From NCBI GenBank assembly GCA_030654015.1, contig JAURYI010000027.1:1-48699 (forward strand): DNA of 48,699 nt, given 5' to 3'. How positions within the stretch are numbered: position 1 is the first letter of the stretch; every line of letters starts with the position of its first letter. The stretch comes from Methylococcales bacterium. Lineage in GTDB: Bacteria; Pseudomonadota; Gammaproteobacteria; Methylococcales; Methylomonadaceae. Below, piece by piece: positions 16,429-25,416 of this stretch. The position numbers and the translations under genes are program-made. Below the pieces are notes generated by a model, which saw nothing but the letters and a program-made list of their open reading frames with translations, did not search any database and had not been told where the DNA came from.

Positions 16429-18480
16429 ATGGCACAATCAATAGAACCCAATATTGCAGATTTAGCTAATGGCTGGCTTAAATCTTACAAGCTCGATTAT
16501 AAATTAGAACAAGAATATTTTGGCACTAAAGAGAATCCTACTCAAATTGATAAGGCTCTTGATGATTATTTTTCTAAAAATGGCGGCGTTGGTGGAAATC
16601 GTCCTGATGCAAAATTATTATTACAAGATAAGCATTTAAACCATTACCCCATTATTATTGAATATAAAGGTGATAAAAACAAACTGGTAAAACTTGACAG
16701 TAACGGACAAGTTGACAATAAAACGGCGAAAAACGAACCCAATTTTAAAAATATTAATTCATTTGCTGTAAATGGTGCAGTGCATTACGCCAATGCGTTA
16801 CTTCATCATACCATTTACACCGATATTATTGCTATTGGAATGACGGGATATAAAGATGAAGCAGGTAATATTAAGCACGAAATAGGCGTGTATTTTGTTT
16901 CTAAAACTAACTTAGCCTTTGGGCAAAAAGTTAAAAAAGAATATTCAGATTTTTCTTTTCTAAAAAAAGAAAATTTTGATGCGTTTATTGAGGAAGTAAA
17001 AAAGCTAACACTATCACAAGAAGAAATTGATAAACTCAAAGAACAACGCGAAAGAGAGATTGATATTAGCTTAGTAAAGCTCAATAACGATATTTATAAA
17101 AACGAAAAAGGCTTAGGCGAAAATGACCGCGTTTATCTTGTTGCCGCGTCAATTATTGCCACCATTGGAATAGTTGGTAAAGTTCAACCACTCGAAAAAG
17201 AAGAGTTAAAATCTTCTACCGAAAATGGCTATACTGACGGTGAAATAATTGTAAGAAAAATAGAATCTTTTTTAGAAAATAGAGAACTCCCAAAGGCAAA
17301 AAAGGATCTCATCGTACGAACGTTATCCAATACCTTATTAACTGAAAATATCAATAAAGTTGAAAATGGTGAAAGCCAACTTAGACGAGTTTTTACCAAG
17401 ATTGTCGATGATTTAGGTATCTATTATAAAATTGGTTTAACAACGGATTTTACAGGCAAACTTTTTAATGAAATGTATGGCTGGCTTGGTTTTACACAAG
17501 ACAAGTTAAATGATGTTGTGCTTACCCCGTCCTATATTGCGACATTATTAGTCAAATTAGCGCGAGTCAACAAAGATTCATTCGTTTGGGATTTTGCCAC
17601 AGGTTCGGCAGGTTTATTAGTTGCCGCGATGAATGAAATGCTGATTGATGCCAAAAATACCATTACCTCACCAGATGAACTTACTCAAAAAGAAATCAAA
17701 ATAAAAGCAGAACAATTGCTCGGTTTGGAATTGCTTTCAAGCGTGTATATGTTGGCAATTCTTAATATGATTTTGATGGGCGATGGCAGCTCGAATATTT
17801 TAAATAAAGACTCTTTGAGTGATTTTGACGGAAATTATGGCTTTGGAAAAACAGACAGCAAATTCCCTGCTGATGCTTTTGTTTTAAATCCGCCTTATTC
17901 TGCAAATGGTAACGGAATGAACTTTGTAGAAAAAGCCCTAGGCATGATGAATAAGGGCTACGCAGCAATTATTATTCAAAACTCAGCGGGTTCTGGAAAA
18001 GCCAAAGAATACACTAAAAAAATATTAGAAAAACACACGCTTTTGGCAAGTATCAAAATGCCAGTAGATATTTTTATTGGTAAATCAAGCGTACAAACCA
18101 ATATTTATGTGTTTAAAGTCAATGAAAAACACCATAAAGATGACGTGGTGAAGTTTATTGATTTTTCAAACGATGGTTACACCCGCACCAACCGCAAAAA
18201 AGCCAGCAACAATTTAAAAGACACTGACCGAGCCAAAGAACGCTACGAAGAATTGGTAAACTTGGTGCGTTTTGGTAAAAGCAAACTCACTATTTTTACT
18301 GAAAAAGAATATCACGAGGGTACTATTGACCCACAAAATGGAGAAGACTGGAATCAAACCGCACCCATTGATACTAAACCGACATTGCAGAATTTTAAGA
18401 AAACTGTAAGTGATTATTTGGCTTGGGAAGTTTCCAATCTATTAAAACAAAATAGAGAAGATGATAGTCTGGGAAAGTAA
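16429..18480 (+). CDS. BcgI-like restriction-modification subunit (nuclease plus N6-adenine methylase)
   Basis: This 683-residue protein has two enzymatic parts. Near the N-terminus is a PD-(D/E)xK nuclease signature: NRPDAKLLL with D60, then IIIEYKG with E78 and K80. The central and C-terminal region is a gamma-class N6-adenine methyltransferase with SAM motif FVWDFATGSAGLL (about 385-397) and catalytic NPPY (487-490). A helical linker joins them. Type I HsdM proteins have no nuclease, and no hsdR gene is near, so with the following specificity gene this resembles type IIB systems such as BcgI, where an A subunit cuts and methylates and a B subunit recognises DNA. ATG 16429 is preferred over 16402 because AGGA precedes it. 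The gene is AT-rich, consistent with transfer. Confidence 0.8.
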   Translation: MAQSIEPNIADLANGWLKSYKLDYKLEQEYFGTKENPTQIDKALDDYFSKNGGVGGNRPDAKLLLQDKHLNHYPIIIEYKGDKNKLVKLDSNGQVDNKTAKNEPNFKNINSFAVNGAVHYANALLHHTIYTDIIAIGMTGYKDEAGNIKHEIGVYFVSKTNLAFGQKVKKEYSDFSFLKKENFDAFIEEVKKLTLSQEEIDKLKEQREREIDISLVKLNNDIYKNEKGLGENDRVYLVAASIIATIGIVGKVQPLEKEELKSSTENGYTDGEIIVRKIESFLENRELPKAKKDLIVRTLSNTLLTENINKVENGESQLRRVFTKIVDDLGIYYKIGLTTDFTGKLFNEMYGWLGFTQDKLNDVVLTPSYIATLLVKLARVNKDSFVWDFATGSAGLLVAAMNEMLIDAKNTITSPDELTQKEIKIKAEQLLGLELLSSVYMLAILNMILMGDGSSNILNKDSLSDFDGNYGFGKTDSKFPADAFVLNPPYSANGNGMNFVEKALGMMNKGYAAIIIQNSAGSGKAKEYTKKILEKHTLLASIKMPVDIFIGKSSVQTNIYVFKVNEKHHKDDVVKFIDFSNDGYTRTNRKKASNNLKDTDRAKERYEELVNLVRFGKSKLTIFTEKEYHEGTIDPQNGEDWNQTAPIDTKPTLQNFKKTVSDYLAWEVSNLLKQNREDDSLGK

Positions 18481-18500
18481 ATGCCTCACTTAACGAGAAA

Positions 18501-19628
18501 TTGAAAAATGTTGAGTGGGGCGAGTTTAAATTGGGGGATTTATTTAAGATAAAAGGAAATCCCCAATTAAATAAAGATAGTTTTTCATTTAATGAAAATG
18601 GAGAGTTCCATTATTTTACAAGAACAGAATTTAACAATGGAATTTTGGGATATGTAGACTATTTAGATGAAGAACATAAGATTAGTGGAAATTGTCTGGC
18701 AGTTGGAATGATTGCTATGAAATTTTTTTATATGGAAAATGATTTTTATGCTGGGCAATTTACCAAAAGAGCAATTCCAAAATCTTTTTCTTTAACTCCA
18801 CGAATAGCAAATTACTTTATAAGTTTGCTAAATAAAAACCAGAAAACTTTTCAAAATGTTTTAGTTAGACACTTTGAAAATGAATTTTACAAAACAAAAA
18901 TCTACCTGCCCACAAAAAACGGCAAAATAGATTTTGATTTTATGGAAATTTTTATAGCGGAACTGGAAGCAGATCGTATAGCGGAACTGGAAGCGTATTT
19001 ATTAGCTACGGGATTAAAAGACTACACGCTGACAAAAGAAGAAGAAAAAGTTTTAGATGAATTTAAAAATATTAAGTGGGGAGAGTTTAAACTCGGGGTT
19101 CTATTTGAAAAAATAAAGACAAAAAAGTTATCTTTCAAAGCGGATGAGCTACCAAAACAGATAACTGACGAATATACACTTCCGTGCCTCACATCTAGCT
19201 TTAAAAACCAAGGATTAAACTATTTTGTACCTAAAGATGGGGCAACTATTTTAAAAAATGTAATTTCGATTCCTTCAAATAGCGATATTTATCGAGCTTA
19301 CTTCCAATCAAATGAATTTACAGTTTTATCAGATGCTTATGCAATTCGCTGGGTTTTTAATGGCGTTAAACTATTGCCTAATCAATATTTATTTGCAGTT
19401 CAATGTATAAATAAAGTAACAGATTTGTCTATATATTCATACAAAAATAAATTAGGAGGATGGAATGTTGTAAAAAATAAATACATTCAATTACCTATCA
19501 AAAATGATAAACCTGACTTTGAAATAATGGAAACCTTTATCTCCGCCATTCAGAAATTGGTTATTAAAGATGTTGTTTTATATGCTGACAGAAAAATAGC
19601 GGCGACAAAAACTGCCGTAAATAAATAA
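18501..19628 (+). CDS. Restriction-modification specificity (S/B) subunit
   Basis: This 375-residue protein is built from two tandem target-recognition halves. Each begins with a near-identical segment: VEWGEFKLGDLFKIKG near residue 4 and IKWGEFKLGVLFEKIK near residue 190. Each ends in a helical spacer (MEIFIAELEADRIAELEAYLL and METFISAIQKLVIKD). This is the plan of type I HsdS and BcgI B subunits, giving a bipartite recognition site. The frame starts at TTG 18501, 20 bases after the stop of the enzymatic subunit; no ATG lies early in the frame, so TTG is the best start. In the first helical spacer the phrase AELEA(D/Y) occurs twice, the sort of short repeat whose copy number alters spacing in type I recognition sites. 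Confidence 0.82.
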   Translation: MKNVEWGEFKLGDLFKIKGNPQLNKDSFSFNENGEFHYFTRTEFNNGILGYVDYLDEEHKISGNCLAVGMIAMKFFYMENDFYAGQFTKRAIPKSFSLTPRIANYFISLLNKNQKTFQNVLVRHFENEFYKTKIYLPTKNGKIDFDFMEIFIAELEADRIAELEAYLLATGLKDYTLTKEEEKVLDEFKNIKWGEFKLGVLFEKIKTKKLSFKADELPKQITDEYTLPCLTSSFKNQGLNYFVPKDGATILKNVISIPSNSDIYRAYFQSNEFTVLSDAYAIRWVFNGVKLLPNQYLFAVQCINKVTDLSIYSYKNKLGGWNVVKNKYIQLPIKNDKPDFEIMETFISAIQKLVIKDVVLYADRKIAATKTAVNK

Positions 19629-19735
19629 GCTAATAAAAGCGGCGTAGTACGATAGGATGGTGAGGTACGAAGCCAATCAATCGCGAATGCTATACAGCAC
19701 TAAAACAATCACACGACGTACATCGCTATAAACAA

Positions 19736-19771
19736 AAACCCCCGAAGCCGTAAGACTGCGGGGGTTTTTGG
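19736..19771. terminator. Terminator of the thrS-infC-rpmI-rplT operon
   Basis: The stem CCCCCG/CGGGGG with inner pairs is flanked by AAAAA on one side and TTTTT on the other, so it can stop the ribosomal-protein operon (minus) and the restriction-modification operon (plus). Confidence 0.85.
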
Positions 19772-19791
19772 TATCCAGTGTTTAGATGGAT

Positions 19792-20157
19792 TTATGACAA
19801 CGCGCTTTGATTCGCTTTAGCGATTTCAGCGATTTTGCCGAATGCTTCGATGTCGCGTACTGCGAGATCAGCTAATACTTTACGGTCGATGCCTACGTTG
19901 GCTTTAGTTAAGCCATTGATTAAGCGACTGTAAGAAATGCCGTACATTCTTGCGGCAGCGTTGATACGCACAATCCACAACGCACGGAATTGGCGTTTTT
20001 TCTGTTTACGGTCACGGTACGCATATTGTCCCGCTTTGATAACCGCTTGTTTAGCAACGCGGTATACTCGGCTTCTTGCGCCGTAGTAACCTTTTGCTAA
20101 TTTAAGAATTTTTTTGTGTCTTGCACGGGCTGTTACACCACGTTTTACTCTAGCCAT
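19792..20157 (-). CDS. rplT: 50S ribosomal protein L20
   Basis: This 121-residue protein shows the L20 hallmarks: [18 protein letters not shown], the tyrosine/arginine-rich [25 protein letters not shown] and [21 protein letters not shown]. It binds 23S rRNA early in 50S assembly and in several bacteria represses its own mRNA by binding a leader structure. It lies 15 bases after rpmI and ends the operon. The pheS-pheT genes that often follow it are not here; the restriction genes occupy that place. Confidence 0.97.
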   Translation of the reverse strand: MARVKRGVTARARHKKILKLAKGYYGARSRVYRVAKQAVIKAGQYAYRDRKQKKRQFRALWIVRINAAARMYGISYSRLINGLTKANVGIDRKVLADLAVRDIEAFGKIAEIAKANQSALS

Positions 20158-20172
20158 GATTAGTCTCCTTGA

Positions 20173-20370
20173 TTAACTGTAAGGCATCATGCGTCTAGCC
20201 ATACGCACATCGGATGGATGAACACTCGCAGGTGCGCGTAGTTGTCTTTTTCTTTTGGTCGATTTTTTAGTCAAAATGTGGCGTTTGTGTGATTGTCCAC
20301 ATTTAAAACCGCCGTTGCCAGTGCGTCTGAAACGCTTGGCAGCACCACGGTTGGTTTTTATTTTCGGCAT
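20173..20370 (-). CDS. rpmI: 50S ribosomal protein L35
   Basis: This 65-residue, very basic protein begins [20 protein letters not shown] and includes [19 protein letters not shown], the typical L35 pattern, and ends MARRMMPYS. It is a 50S subunit protein. A ribosome site (TTGGAG) precedes the ATG. The 186 bases up to infC carry several hairpins, see the leader entry. Confidence 0.97.
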   Translation of the reverse strand: MPKIKTNRGAAKRFRRTGNGGFKCGQSHKRHILTKKSTKRKRQLRAPASVHPSDVRMARRMMPYS

Positions 20371-20500
20371 TTGTTTTGCTCCAATAAGGTTAAAATTAAA
20401 AATCCCTGAGAATAACTCAGCAAGGCAAAATGCGTTGGCCCTGAAGAATTACTCGCATTCTGTGAAGAATGCGGTGACTTGACAATTCCTATGTCAAGAT
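20371..20500 (-). promoter_or_regulatory. Structured leader before rpmI-rplT
   Basis: Reading on the minus strand, this leader holds a TTGACA-like hexamer inside a CTTGAC/GTCAAG stem at 20478-20498 and a 7-bp CGCATTC/GAATGCG hairpin at 20454-20473. It lies between infC and rpmI, where other proteobacteria place the L20 translational operator. The structures are seen; the regulatory role is inference. Confidence 0.4.
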
Positions 20501-20538
20501 AAAACAAAGCCAGACCTACCTAGTTGACAGGTCTGGCT
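20501..20538 (-). terminator. Hairpin after infC (terminator or attenuator)
   Basis: A perfect 10-bp stem (AGCCAGACCT and complement, 11-base loop) is followed on the minus strand by TTGTTTT. It lies 18 bases after the infC stop and would partly or fully end the thrS-infC transcript, separating it from rpmI-rplT. Confidence 0.65.
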
Positions 20539-20556
20539 CGAATGGGTTTTTATGGA

Positions 20557-21081
20557 TTATTTTTTCTTTTTTGGGGACATTACCATAATCATTTGCCGCC
20601 CTTCCATTTTTGGAAATTGTTCAACTATTGCGAGTTCTTCCAAGTCTTTTTCGATGCGCTTCAAAACATCCATACCGATTTCACGATGCGCCATTTCACG
20701 CCCGCGATAACGTACGGTGATTTTTGTTTTGTCGCCATCGTTAAGAAATTTAATTAAACTTTTCAATTTTACTTGATAATCGCCTTCATCCGTTCCCGGT
20801 CTGAATTTGATTTCTTTGACTTGAATTTGCTTTTGTTTCTTTTTGGCAATTGCCAGTTTTTTGTTGAGTTCAAACTGGTATTTACCGTAGTTCATTATCT
20901 TGCAAACGGGGGGATCCGCGTTTGGCGATATTTCTACTAAATCCAAGTCTGCCGCATAAGCAATCTGTTTGGCCTCATCCAGCGAGATAATACCTAATGC
21001 CTCACCCTCAGCACCTGTGACTCGAACCCGTCTAGCGGTAATCATGTCATTCAAGCGCGTTTCATCTTTTTTAGCAGCGAT
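20557..21081 (-). CDS. infC: Translation initiation factor IF-3 (probable AUC start)
   Basis: This IF-3 of about 175 residues is recognised from [63 protein letters not shown] and [17 protein letters not shown]. It binds the 30S subunit and proofreads the initiator codon. The frame upstream reaches a stop after only two more codons beyond ATC 21081, and GGAGG at 21090-21094 lies eight bases before that ATC. The alternatives, TTG 21054 and ATG 21045, have no such site and would remove the N-terminal residues. E. coli infC uses the rare AUU, allowing IF-3 to repress itself, so an AUC start is the best reading here. It is 23 bases downstream of thrS. Confidence 0.93.
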   Translation of the reverse strand: MAAKKDETRLNDMITARRVRVTGAEGEALGIISLDEAKQIAYAADLDLVEISPNADPPVCKIMNYGKYQFELNKKLAIAKKKQKQIQVKEIKFRPGTDEGDYQVKLKSLIKFLNDGDKTKITVRYRGREMAHREIGMDVLKRIEKDLEELAIVEQFPKMEGRQMIMVMSPKKKK

Positions 21082-21104
21082 ACCCTAATCCTCCAAAATT
21101 ACAA

Positions 21105-23012
21105 TTATTTTCTGTTGGCAATTTCTTGTTCTAAACGTTGTGAAAATTCACTGATTGCCAAACTACCTAAATCATCACCCTTTTGCGTGCGTACTGTAAT
21201 ACGTTGTTGTTCTAATTCATTGTCACCGATGATGACAAGATACGGTACACGCTGCATAGAATGTTCGCGGATTTTAAAGCCTATTTTCTCATTTCTCAAG
21301 TCAATTTTTGCTCTTATACCTTGTTGCTCTAATGTTTTCAGCACTTGCGTGGCATAATCCGTGTGTCTATCGGCAATAATCAACACCACAACCTGCACTG
21401 GTGACAGCCATAATGGGAATGTACCTGCGTGTTGTTCGATTAAAATGCCGATAAATCTTTCCAGTGAACCTAAGATAGCGCGATGTAACATCACTGGCAC
21501 TTGGCGCGAACTGTCTTCGCCGATGTAGCTTGCGCCTAAGCGAGCTGGCATGGAAAAATCCACTTGAATTGTGCCGCATTGCCATACACGACCGATACAA
21601 TCTTTTAGCGAGAATTCAATTTTAGGGCCGTAAAACGCGCCTTCACCCGGTTGTAAATCCCACGCCAAGCCTTTGTTATTCAGTGCGAGTTCTAACGCAG
21701 ATTCTGCTTTATCCCAAACGCTATCATCACCCACGCGATTTTCAGGGCGAGTGGATAATTTGATAATAACTTCTTCAAAGCCGAAGTCTTTATAAACCGC
21801 AAACAGCATATCTATAAACGTAGATACTTCGTCTTGAATCTGCTCTTCGGTACAGAAAATGTGCGCATCATCCTGAACAAAGTTTCTGACGCGCATTAAG
21901 CCGTGCAGTGTGCCAGACGGTTCATTACGGTGGCACGAACCGAATTCCGCTAAACGTATCGGCAAATCACGGTAGCTTTTAATGCCTTGATTATAAATTT
22001 GGACATGGCACGGGCAGTTCATCGGTTTAACCGCATAATCACGGTTTTCCGAATGGGTGGTAAAAATCATCGCGCCGAATTTATCCCAATGCCCTGATTT
22101 TTCCCACAAGGTACGATCTACCAGCTGCGGGGTTTTAACTTCGGCATAACCATTGAAACGTAATTTCTCACGAACATACTGTTCAACTTGTTGGTAGATA
22201 ATCCAGCCTTTTTCATGCCAGAATACCATGCCCGGTGCTTCTTCTTGGGTGTGGAATAAATCCAGTGTTTTGGCTAATTTACGGTGATCGCGCTTTTCAG
22301 CTTCTTCTAAGCGGTGTAGATAGGCTTGTAATTCTTTTTTATCGCCCCACGCTGTGCCGTAAATGCGTTGTAGCATTTCATTTTTGGCATCGCCGCGCCA
22401 ATACGCGCCCGCGATTTTCATCAGCTTGAACGCGCCTAATTTACCTGTGCTGGGTACATGAGGGCCGCGACATAAATCGGTAAAGTCACCTTGTTCGTAT
22501 AAGGATAAATCCTGATCGGCAGGAATGGATTCGATAATTTCCGCTTTATAGGCTTCGCCCAGACCTTTAAAGAAAGCAACCGCTGCATCTCTGGATAACA
22601 CTGAACGATGAATCGCAATATCCTTTGCAACCAACTCCTGCATTTTCTTTTCAATAGCCACTAAATCATCAGGCGTGAATGGTCTGGAATAGGCAAAATC
22701 GTAGTAAAAACCGTTGTCGATAACAGGGCCTATGGTGACTTGTGCGTCAGGAAATGTATGTTTAACCGCTTGGGCTAATAAATGCGCAGTAGAATGGCGG
22801 ATAACATCAACGCCGTCTGCGTCTTTGGCAGTAATAATTTGTAGCGCAGCATCTTGTTCAATCAATGTACTGGCATCGACTAACACCCCATTGACTTTAC
22901 CTGCCAGCGTTGCCTTTGCTAAACCCGTGCCTATAGATTTGGCTATATCTAACACAGTCACTGCGTGGTCAAATTCGCGTAAAGAGCCGTCGGGAAGAGT
23001 GATAATAGGCAT
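21105..23012 (-). CDS. thrS: Threonyl-tRNA synthetase
   Basis: This 635-residue class II synthetase has an N-terminal TGS domain ([19 protein letters not shown]), the editing domain with [16 protein letters not shown], and the catalytic core with [12 protein letters not shown], motif 2 around [22 protein letters not shown], and motif 3 [19 protein letters not shown]. The C-terminal anticodon-binding domain contains [11 protein letters not shown]. The start at ATG 23012 matches the family; a longer in-frame extension would run into the tRNA-Val gene and is rejected. It is the first gene of the operon with infC, rpmI and rplT. Confidence 0.96.
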   Translation of the reverse strand: MPIITLPDGSLREFDHAVTVLDIAKSIGTGLAKATLAGKVNGVLVDASTLIEQDAALQIITAKDADGVDVIRHSTAHLLAQAVKHTFPDAQVTIGPVIDNGFYYDFAYSRPFTPDDLVAIEKKMQELVAKDIAIHRSVLSRDAAVAFFKGLGEAYKAEIIESIPADQDLSLYEQGDFTDLCRGPHVPSTGKLGAFKLMKIAGAYWRGDAKNEMLQRIYGTAWGDKKELQAYLHRLEEAEKRDHRKLAKTLDLFHTQEEAPGMVFWHEKGWIIYQQVEQYVREKLRFNGYAEVKTPQLVDRTLWEKSGHWDKFGAMIFTTHSENRDYAVKPMNCPCHVQIYNQGIKSYRDLPIRLAEFGSCHRNEPSGTLHGLMRVRNFVQDDAHIFCTEEQIQDEVSTFIDMLFAVYKDFGFEEVIIKLSTRPENRVGDDSVWDKAESALELALNNKGLAWDLQPGEGAFYGPKIEFSLKDCIGRVWQCGTIQVDFSMPARLGASYIGEDSSRQVPVMLHRAILGSLERFIGILIEQHAGTFPLWLSPVQVVVLIIADRHTDYATQVLKTLEQQGIRAKIDLRNEKIGFKIREHSMQRVPYLVIIGDNELEQQRITVRTQKGDDLGSLAISEFSQRLEQEIANRK

Positions 23013-23074
23013 GATGATAACTTTTTGGTTGCTACAACGAAAAAAGCACCGCCTGAGCAGTGCTTTATGTATTC

Positions 23075-23151
23075 TGGTAGGCACGAGTGGACTCGAACCA
23101 CCGACCCCCACCATGTCAAGGTGGTGCTCTAACCAACTGAGCTACGCGCCT
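23075..23151 (-). tRNA. tRNA-Val (GAC)
   Basis: The 77 bases fold as a tRNA. The acceptor AGGCGCG pairs with CGTGCCT, followed by ACCA with CCA encoded. The D arm is GCTCAGTTGGTTAGAGC, the anticodon arm CCACCTTGACATGGTGG has anticodon GAC, and the T arm contains GGTTCGAGTCC. It is 63 bases upstream of thrS on the same strand and may be co-transcribed. Confidence 0.95.
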
Positions 23152-23212
23152 GAAGTATTAACTTCAAGCCGTGCATTATACTAATATTTTTTTGTTATGC
23201 AAACTATAAAAA

Positions 23213-23392
23213 CTATTTTGTATAACAATTTCTGCAACAAACTAAATCAACGACAGTATCCGCAACATCGCCTTCTTGAAATACATAAGTATCGCCAGCG
23301 GCAACAAAAGCCACACACACCCGATTGCCTAAGTGCAAACAGGTATTGCATAACTGATTGGTATTTTGCGGATGCTTTGTGAAAAACGCGGG
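23213..23392 (-). CDS. Possible small Cys-rich protein (start unclear)
   Basis: An open frame of 59 codons reads PAFFTKHPQNTNQL, CNTC, HLGNRVCVAFVAAGD, TYVFQEGDVADTVVDLV, CCRNCYTK, stop. Two cysteine pairs (CxxC and CCxxC) about 37 residues apart would suit a zinc-ribbon. It has no ATG; the nearest ATG (in GAGAGGATGACC) is in another frame, so either a start such as TTG at the CLH segment is used, the 5' end carries a frameshift, or the frame is chance. I do not recognise the family. Confidence 0.3.
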   Translation of the reverse strand, partial: PAFFTKHPQNTNQLCNTCLHLGNRVCVAFVAAGDTYVFQEGDVADTVVDLVCCRNCYTK

Positions 23393-23847
23393 TCATCCTC
23401 TCGGCAACGCAGACCTTATTGACATTATGTACCAGAGGATTTAAACAGGTTCGTCACGCCAAATAGACAACCCGTAAAACGTGCACCTCTCTCATATCAA
23501 ACCAGCAGCCAGATTGTAATAGTTATTACCTGCAAAACTAACGCGCGTAATAGCATTTATTAACTATCACGTCTGATTTGAAAACAAAAAAAAATTATGC
23601 ACCGATAGCAAACGTCGCCGTATTACGATTTAATGAATAATCACGGGTTATTTTGGTGTGCACAGCTTGAATTATTTGCCATTACCTAAAACTTTAAAGC
23701 GATGACAGGTTTTGTCTTGCGTAAAAAGATGTGTTCTGGATAAGGCGTTTACAGAACACACATTAGGCGGAGATCAATCAATATCAAACTTGAACTTTTC
23801 AAACAAACCATGTAGTATTGAATCGACACTATCTGGAGTTAATAATA
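23393..23847. other. Intergenic stretch upstream of the cd1 cytochrome
   Basis: No convincing gene is seen. The stretch is AT-rich towards its middle and must contain the promoter of the cytochrome operon. The clearest structure is the inverted repeat at 23730-23760. Confidence 0.6.
23730..23760. promoter_or_regulatory. 9-bp inverted repeat upstream of the cytochrome operon
   Basis: TGTGTTCTG at 23730-23738 and its exact complement at 23752-23760 are separated by 13 bases, about 90 bases before the cd1 gene start. It could be an operator for a dimeric regulator or a leader hairpin. It does not match the FNR consensus. Confidence 0.4.
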
Positions 23848-25416
23848 ATGAAAACGTCCCAAAAACTTCTTTACACCGCTCTATTTGCCGCGCTGTCCTG
23901 CACTTTACAGGCGGCAGAATCCGATGATTCTCAAAAAATGCACCAACTGTTTGAAGACAACTGCGCCAGTTGTCATGGCTCAGATCACGGTGGTTATATT
24001 GCCCCCGCATTGAATTCAGAAACCCTAAAAGGGCGCAGTCCAACTGCATTACGCAGTTTAATTATGACAGGCAGTTTTGACACGCTGATGCCTCCGTTCT
24101 TTGGCAAATTGTCCGATGATGAAATTCGCGGTTTGGTTAAACACCTGAAAGCCACGCCCAAATTACCCAATCCCGCGTGGACAATGGACGACATCAAAAA
24201 ATCCATTAAAGTCTATGTCAAAGACGAAAGCACTTTACCCGCTAAACCGACGTATGAAATCGACAGCATGGACAATGTTATCGGCGTGGCAGCACGCGGT
24301 AAATACGGACGCGGTGCGGGTTCAAAAGCGATATTCATTAACAGCCTGACTCACAAAGTCATCGGTGAAATTCCTACAGGGACAGCCGCGCACATCATCG
24401 ACTACAACCCTGCCAATCCGCGCTGGGCGTATGTTAAAACTGACACGGCGGAGATTTTTAAAGTCGATTTATATTCCATGCAGGCGGTGCGCAGTGTAAA
24501 AACGGGCTTGAACGGGCCGGGTATTGGCGTATCAAGAGATGGTAAATACATCATGGCAGGTTCATTCGTGCCGCATAACGCGGTGATTCTGAATGCCGAC
24601 ACCTTAGAACCGCTGAAAACCTTTGAACTGGAAGGCGTAGACCCAGATGGTAAAATGGTCAGTTCTGATTCGGGCATGATTATCGGCACCCCGTTTGCCG
24701 ATATTTTTGCGATTGCCTTGGAAAATGCAGGTCAGGTCTGGGTTGTAGATTTAAAAGACGATTTCCCCGTCACTAAAATTGAAAATGTCGGTCGCCACTT
24801 GCATGACGCATTCCTCACACACGGCGGACAAAAACTGATGATTGCCGCCTACGACGACGACATCGTTGCCGCGATTGATTTAAAAGAACGCAAGGTTATC
24901 AAAAAACTGCAAGCGGGTTGTGTGCCGCACGTTGGCGGTGGTTCTGCGGTGGTTGTCGATGGTCGCACACTGGGTTTTGGTACCAACTTCGGTGATTGCG
25001 ATAAAACGGTAGTCAGCGTGTGGGACTTGGACACCATGGAAGTGGTTAAACAAATCCCTGTGGCCGGCGGTACTGAATCACCCGCCGCTCATGAAAATGC
25101 CCCTTATGTCGCTGTCGATATTATTTCTAAAGACCGTCGTGCGCGTACCATTCAGTTGATTGATAAAAAATCGTTGGAAGTGGTAAAAACCTTGGATGTG
25201 GGCGGACACGCTTACTTTCCTGAATACAGCACCGATGGTAAATTCCTGTATGTCAGCGCAGGTTACAGCGGTGATGAAGTGGTGGTTTATGATGCCAACA
25301 GCTTGGAAAAAATCGCCACAGTGCCTATGGAAAGCCCCGCAGGTATTTTCGCGCACGGTCGTGTTAAATACATGACACGCGGCTTATCGCCAGACGAGAT
25401 GAAAGGGGCAAAATAA
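23848..25416 (+). CDS. Cytochrome cd1-type protein (NirS/NirN-like)
   Basis: This 522-residue periplasmic protein has a signal peptide (residues 1-22), a c-type cytochrome domain with C39-A-S-C42-H43 and a methionine in LMPPFFG as likely sixth ligand, then an eight-bladed propeller of the cytochrome d1 type from about 135. Three histidines line up with the d1 site of nitrite reductase NirS: H182 (GTAAHIIDY, proximal), H319 (GRHLHDAF) and H361 (CVPHVGGGS). It could therefore be a nitrite reductase, the dihydro-d1 dehydrogenase NirN, or an uncharacterised homologue. No nirE, J, D, L, G, H or F gene for d1 synthesis lies in the window, and the C-terminal loop differs from the PTGKFNVYN end of NirS. 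ATG 23848 follows TGGAG. Its stop shares one base with the next gene's start. Confidence 0.8.
   Translation: MKTSQKLLYTALFAALSCTLQAAESDDSQKMHQLFEDNCASCHGSDHGGYIAPALNSETLKGRSPTALRSLIMTGSFDTLMPPFFGKLSDDEIRGLVKHLKATPKLPNPAWTMDDIKKSIKVYVKDESTLPAKPTYEIDSMDNVIGVAARGKYGRGAGSKAIFINSLTHKVIGEIPTGTAAHIIDYNPANPRWAYVKTDTAEIFKVDLYSMQAVRSVKTGLNGPGIGVSRDGKYIMAGSFVPHNAVILNADTLEPLKTFELEGVDPDGKMVSSDSGMIIGTPFADIFAIALENAGQVWVVDLKDDFPVTKIENVGRHLHDAFLTHGGQKLMIAAYDDDIVAAIDLKERKVIKKLQAGCVPHVGGGSAVVVDGRTLGFGTNFGDCDKTVVSVWDLDTMEVVKQIPVAGGTESPAAHENAPYVAVDIISKDRRARTIQLIDKKSLEVVKTLDVGGHAYFPEYSTDGKFLYVSAGYSGDEVVVYDANSLEKIATVPMESPAGIFAHGRVKYMTRGLSPDEMKGAK

Noticed and set aside
16429-19628. Standard type I restriction system (hsdM-hsdS) missing its hsdR
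   Set aside because: The N-terminal PD-ExK nuclease signature in the methylase subunit makes hsdR unnecessary, so the BcgI-like reading fits better, though it is not proven.
21105-23114. Longer thrS starting upstream of 23012
   Set aside because: The 34 added codons translate the tRNA-Val gene and the intergenic spacer; ThrS normally begins at the MPIITLPDG segment.
23848-25416. Firm assignment as nitrite reductase NirS
   Set aside because: The d1-site histidines are shared with NirN and relatives; no other nir gene is in the window, and the C-terminal loop differs.
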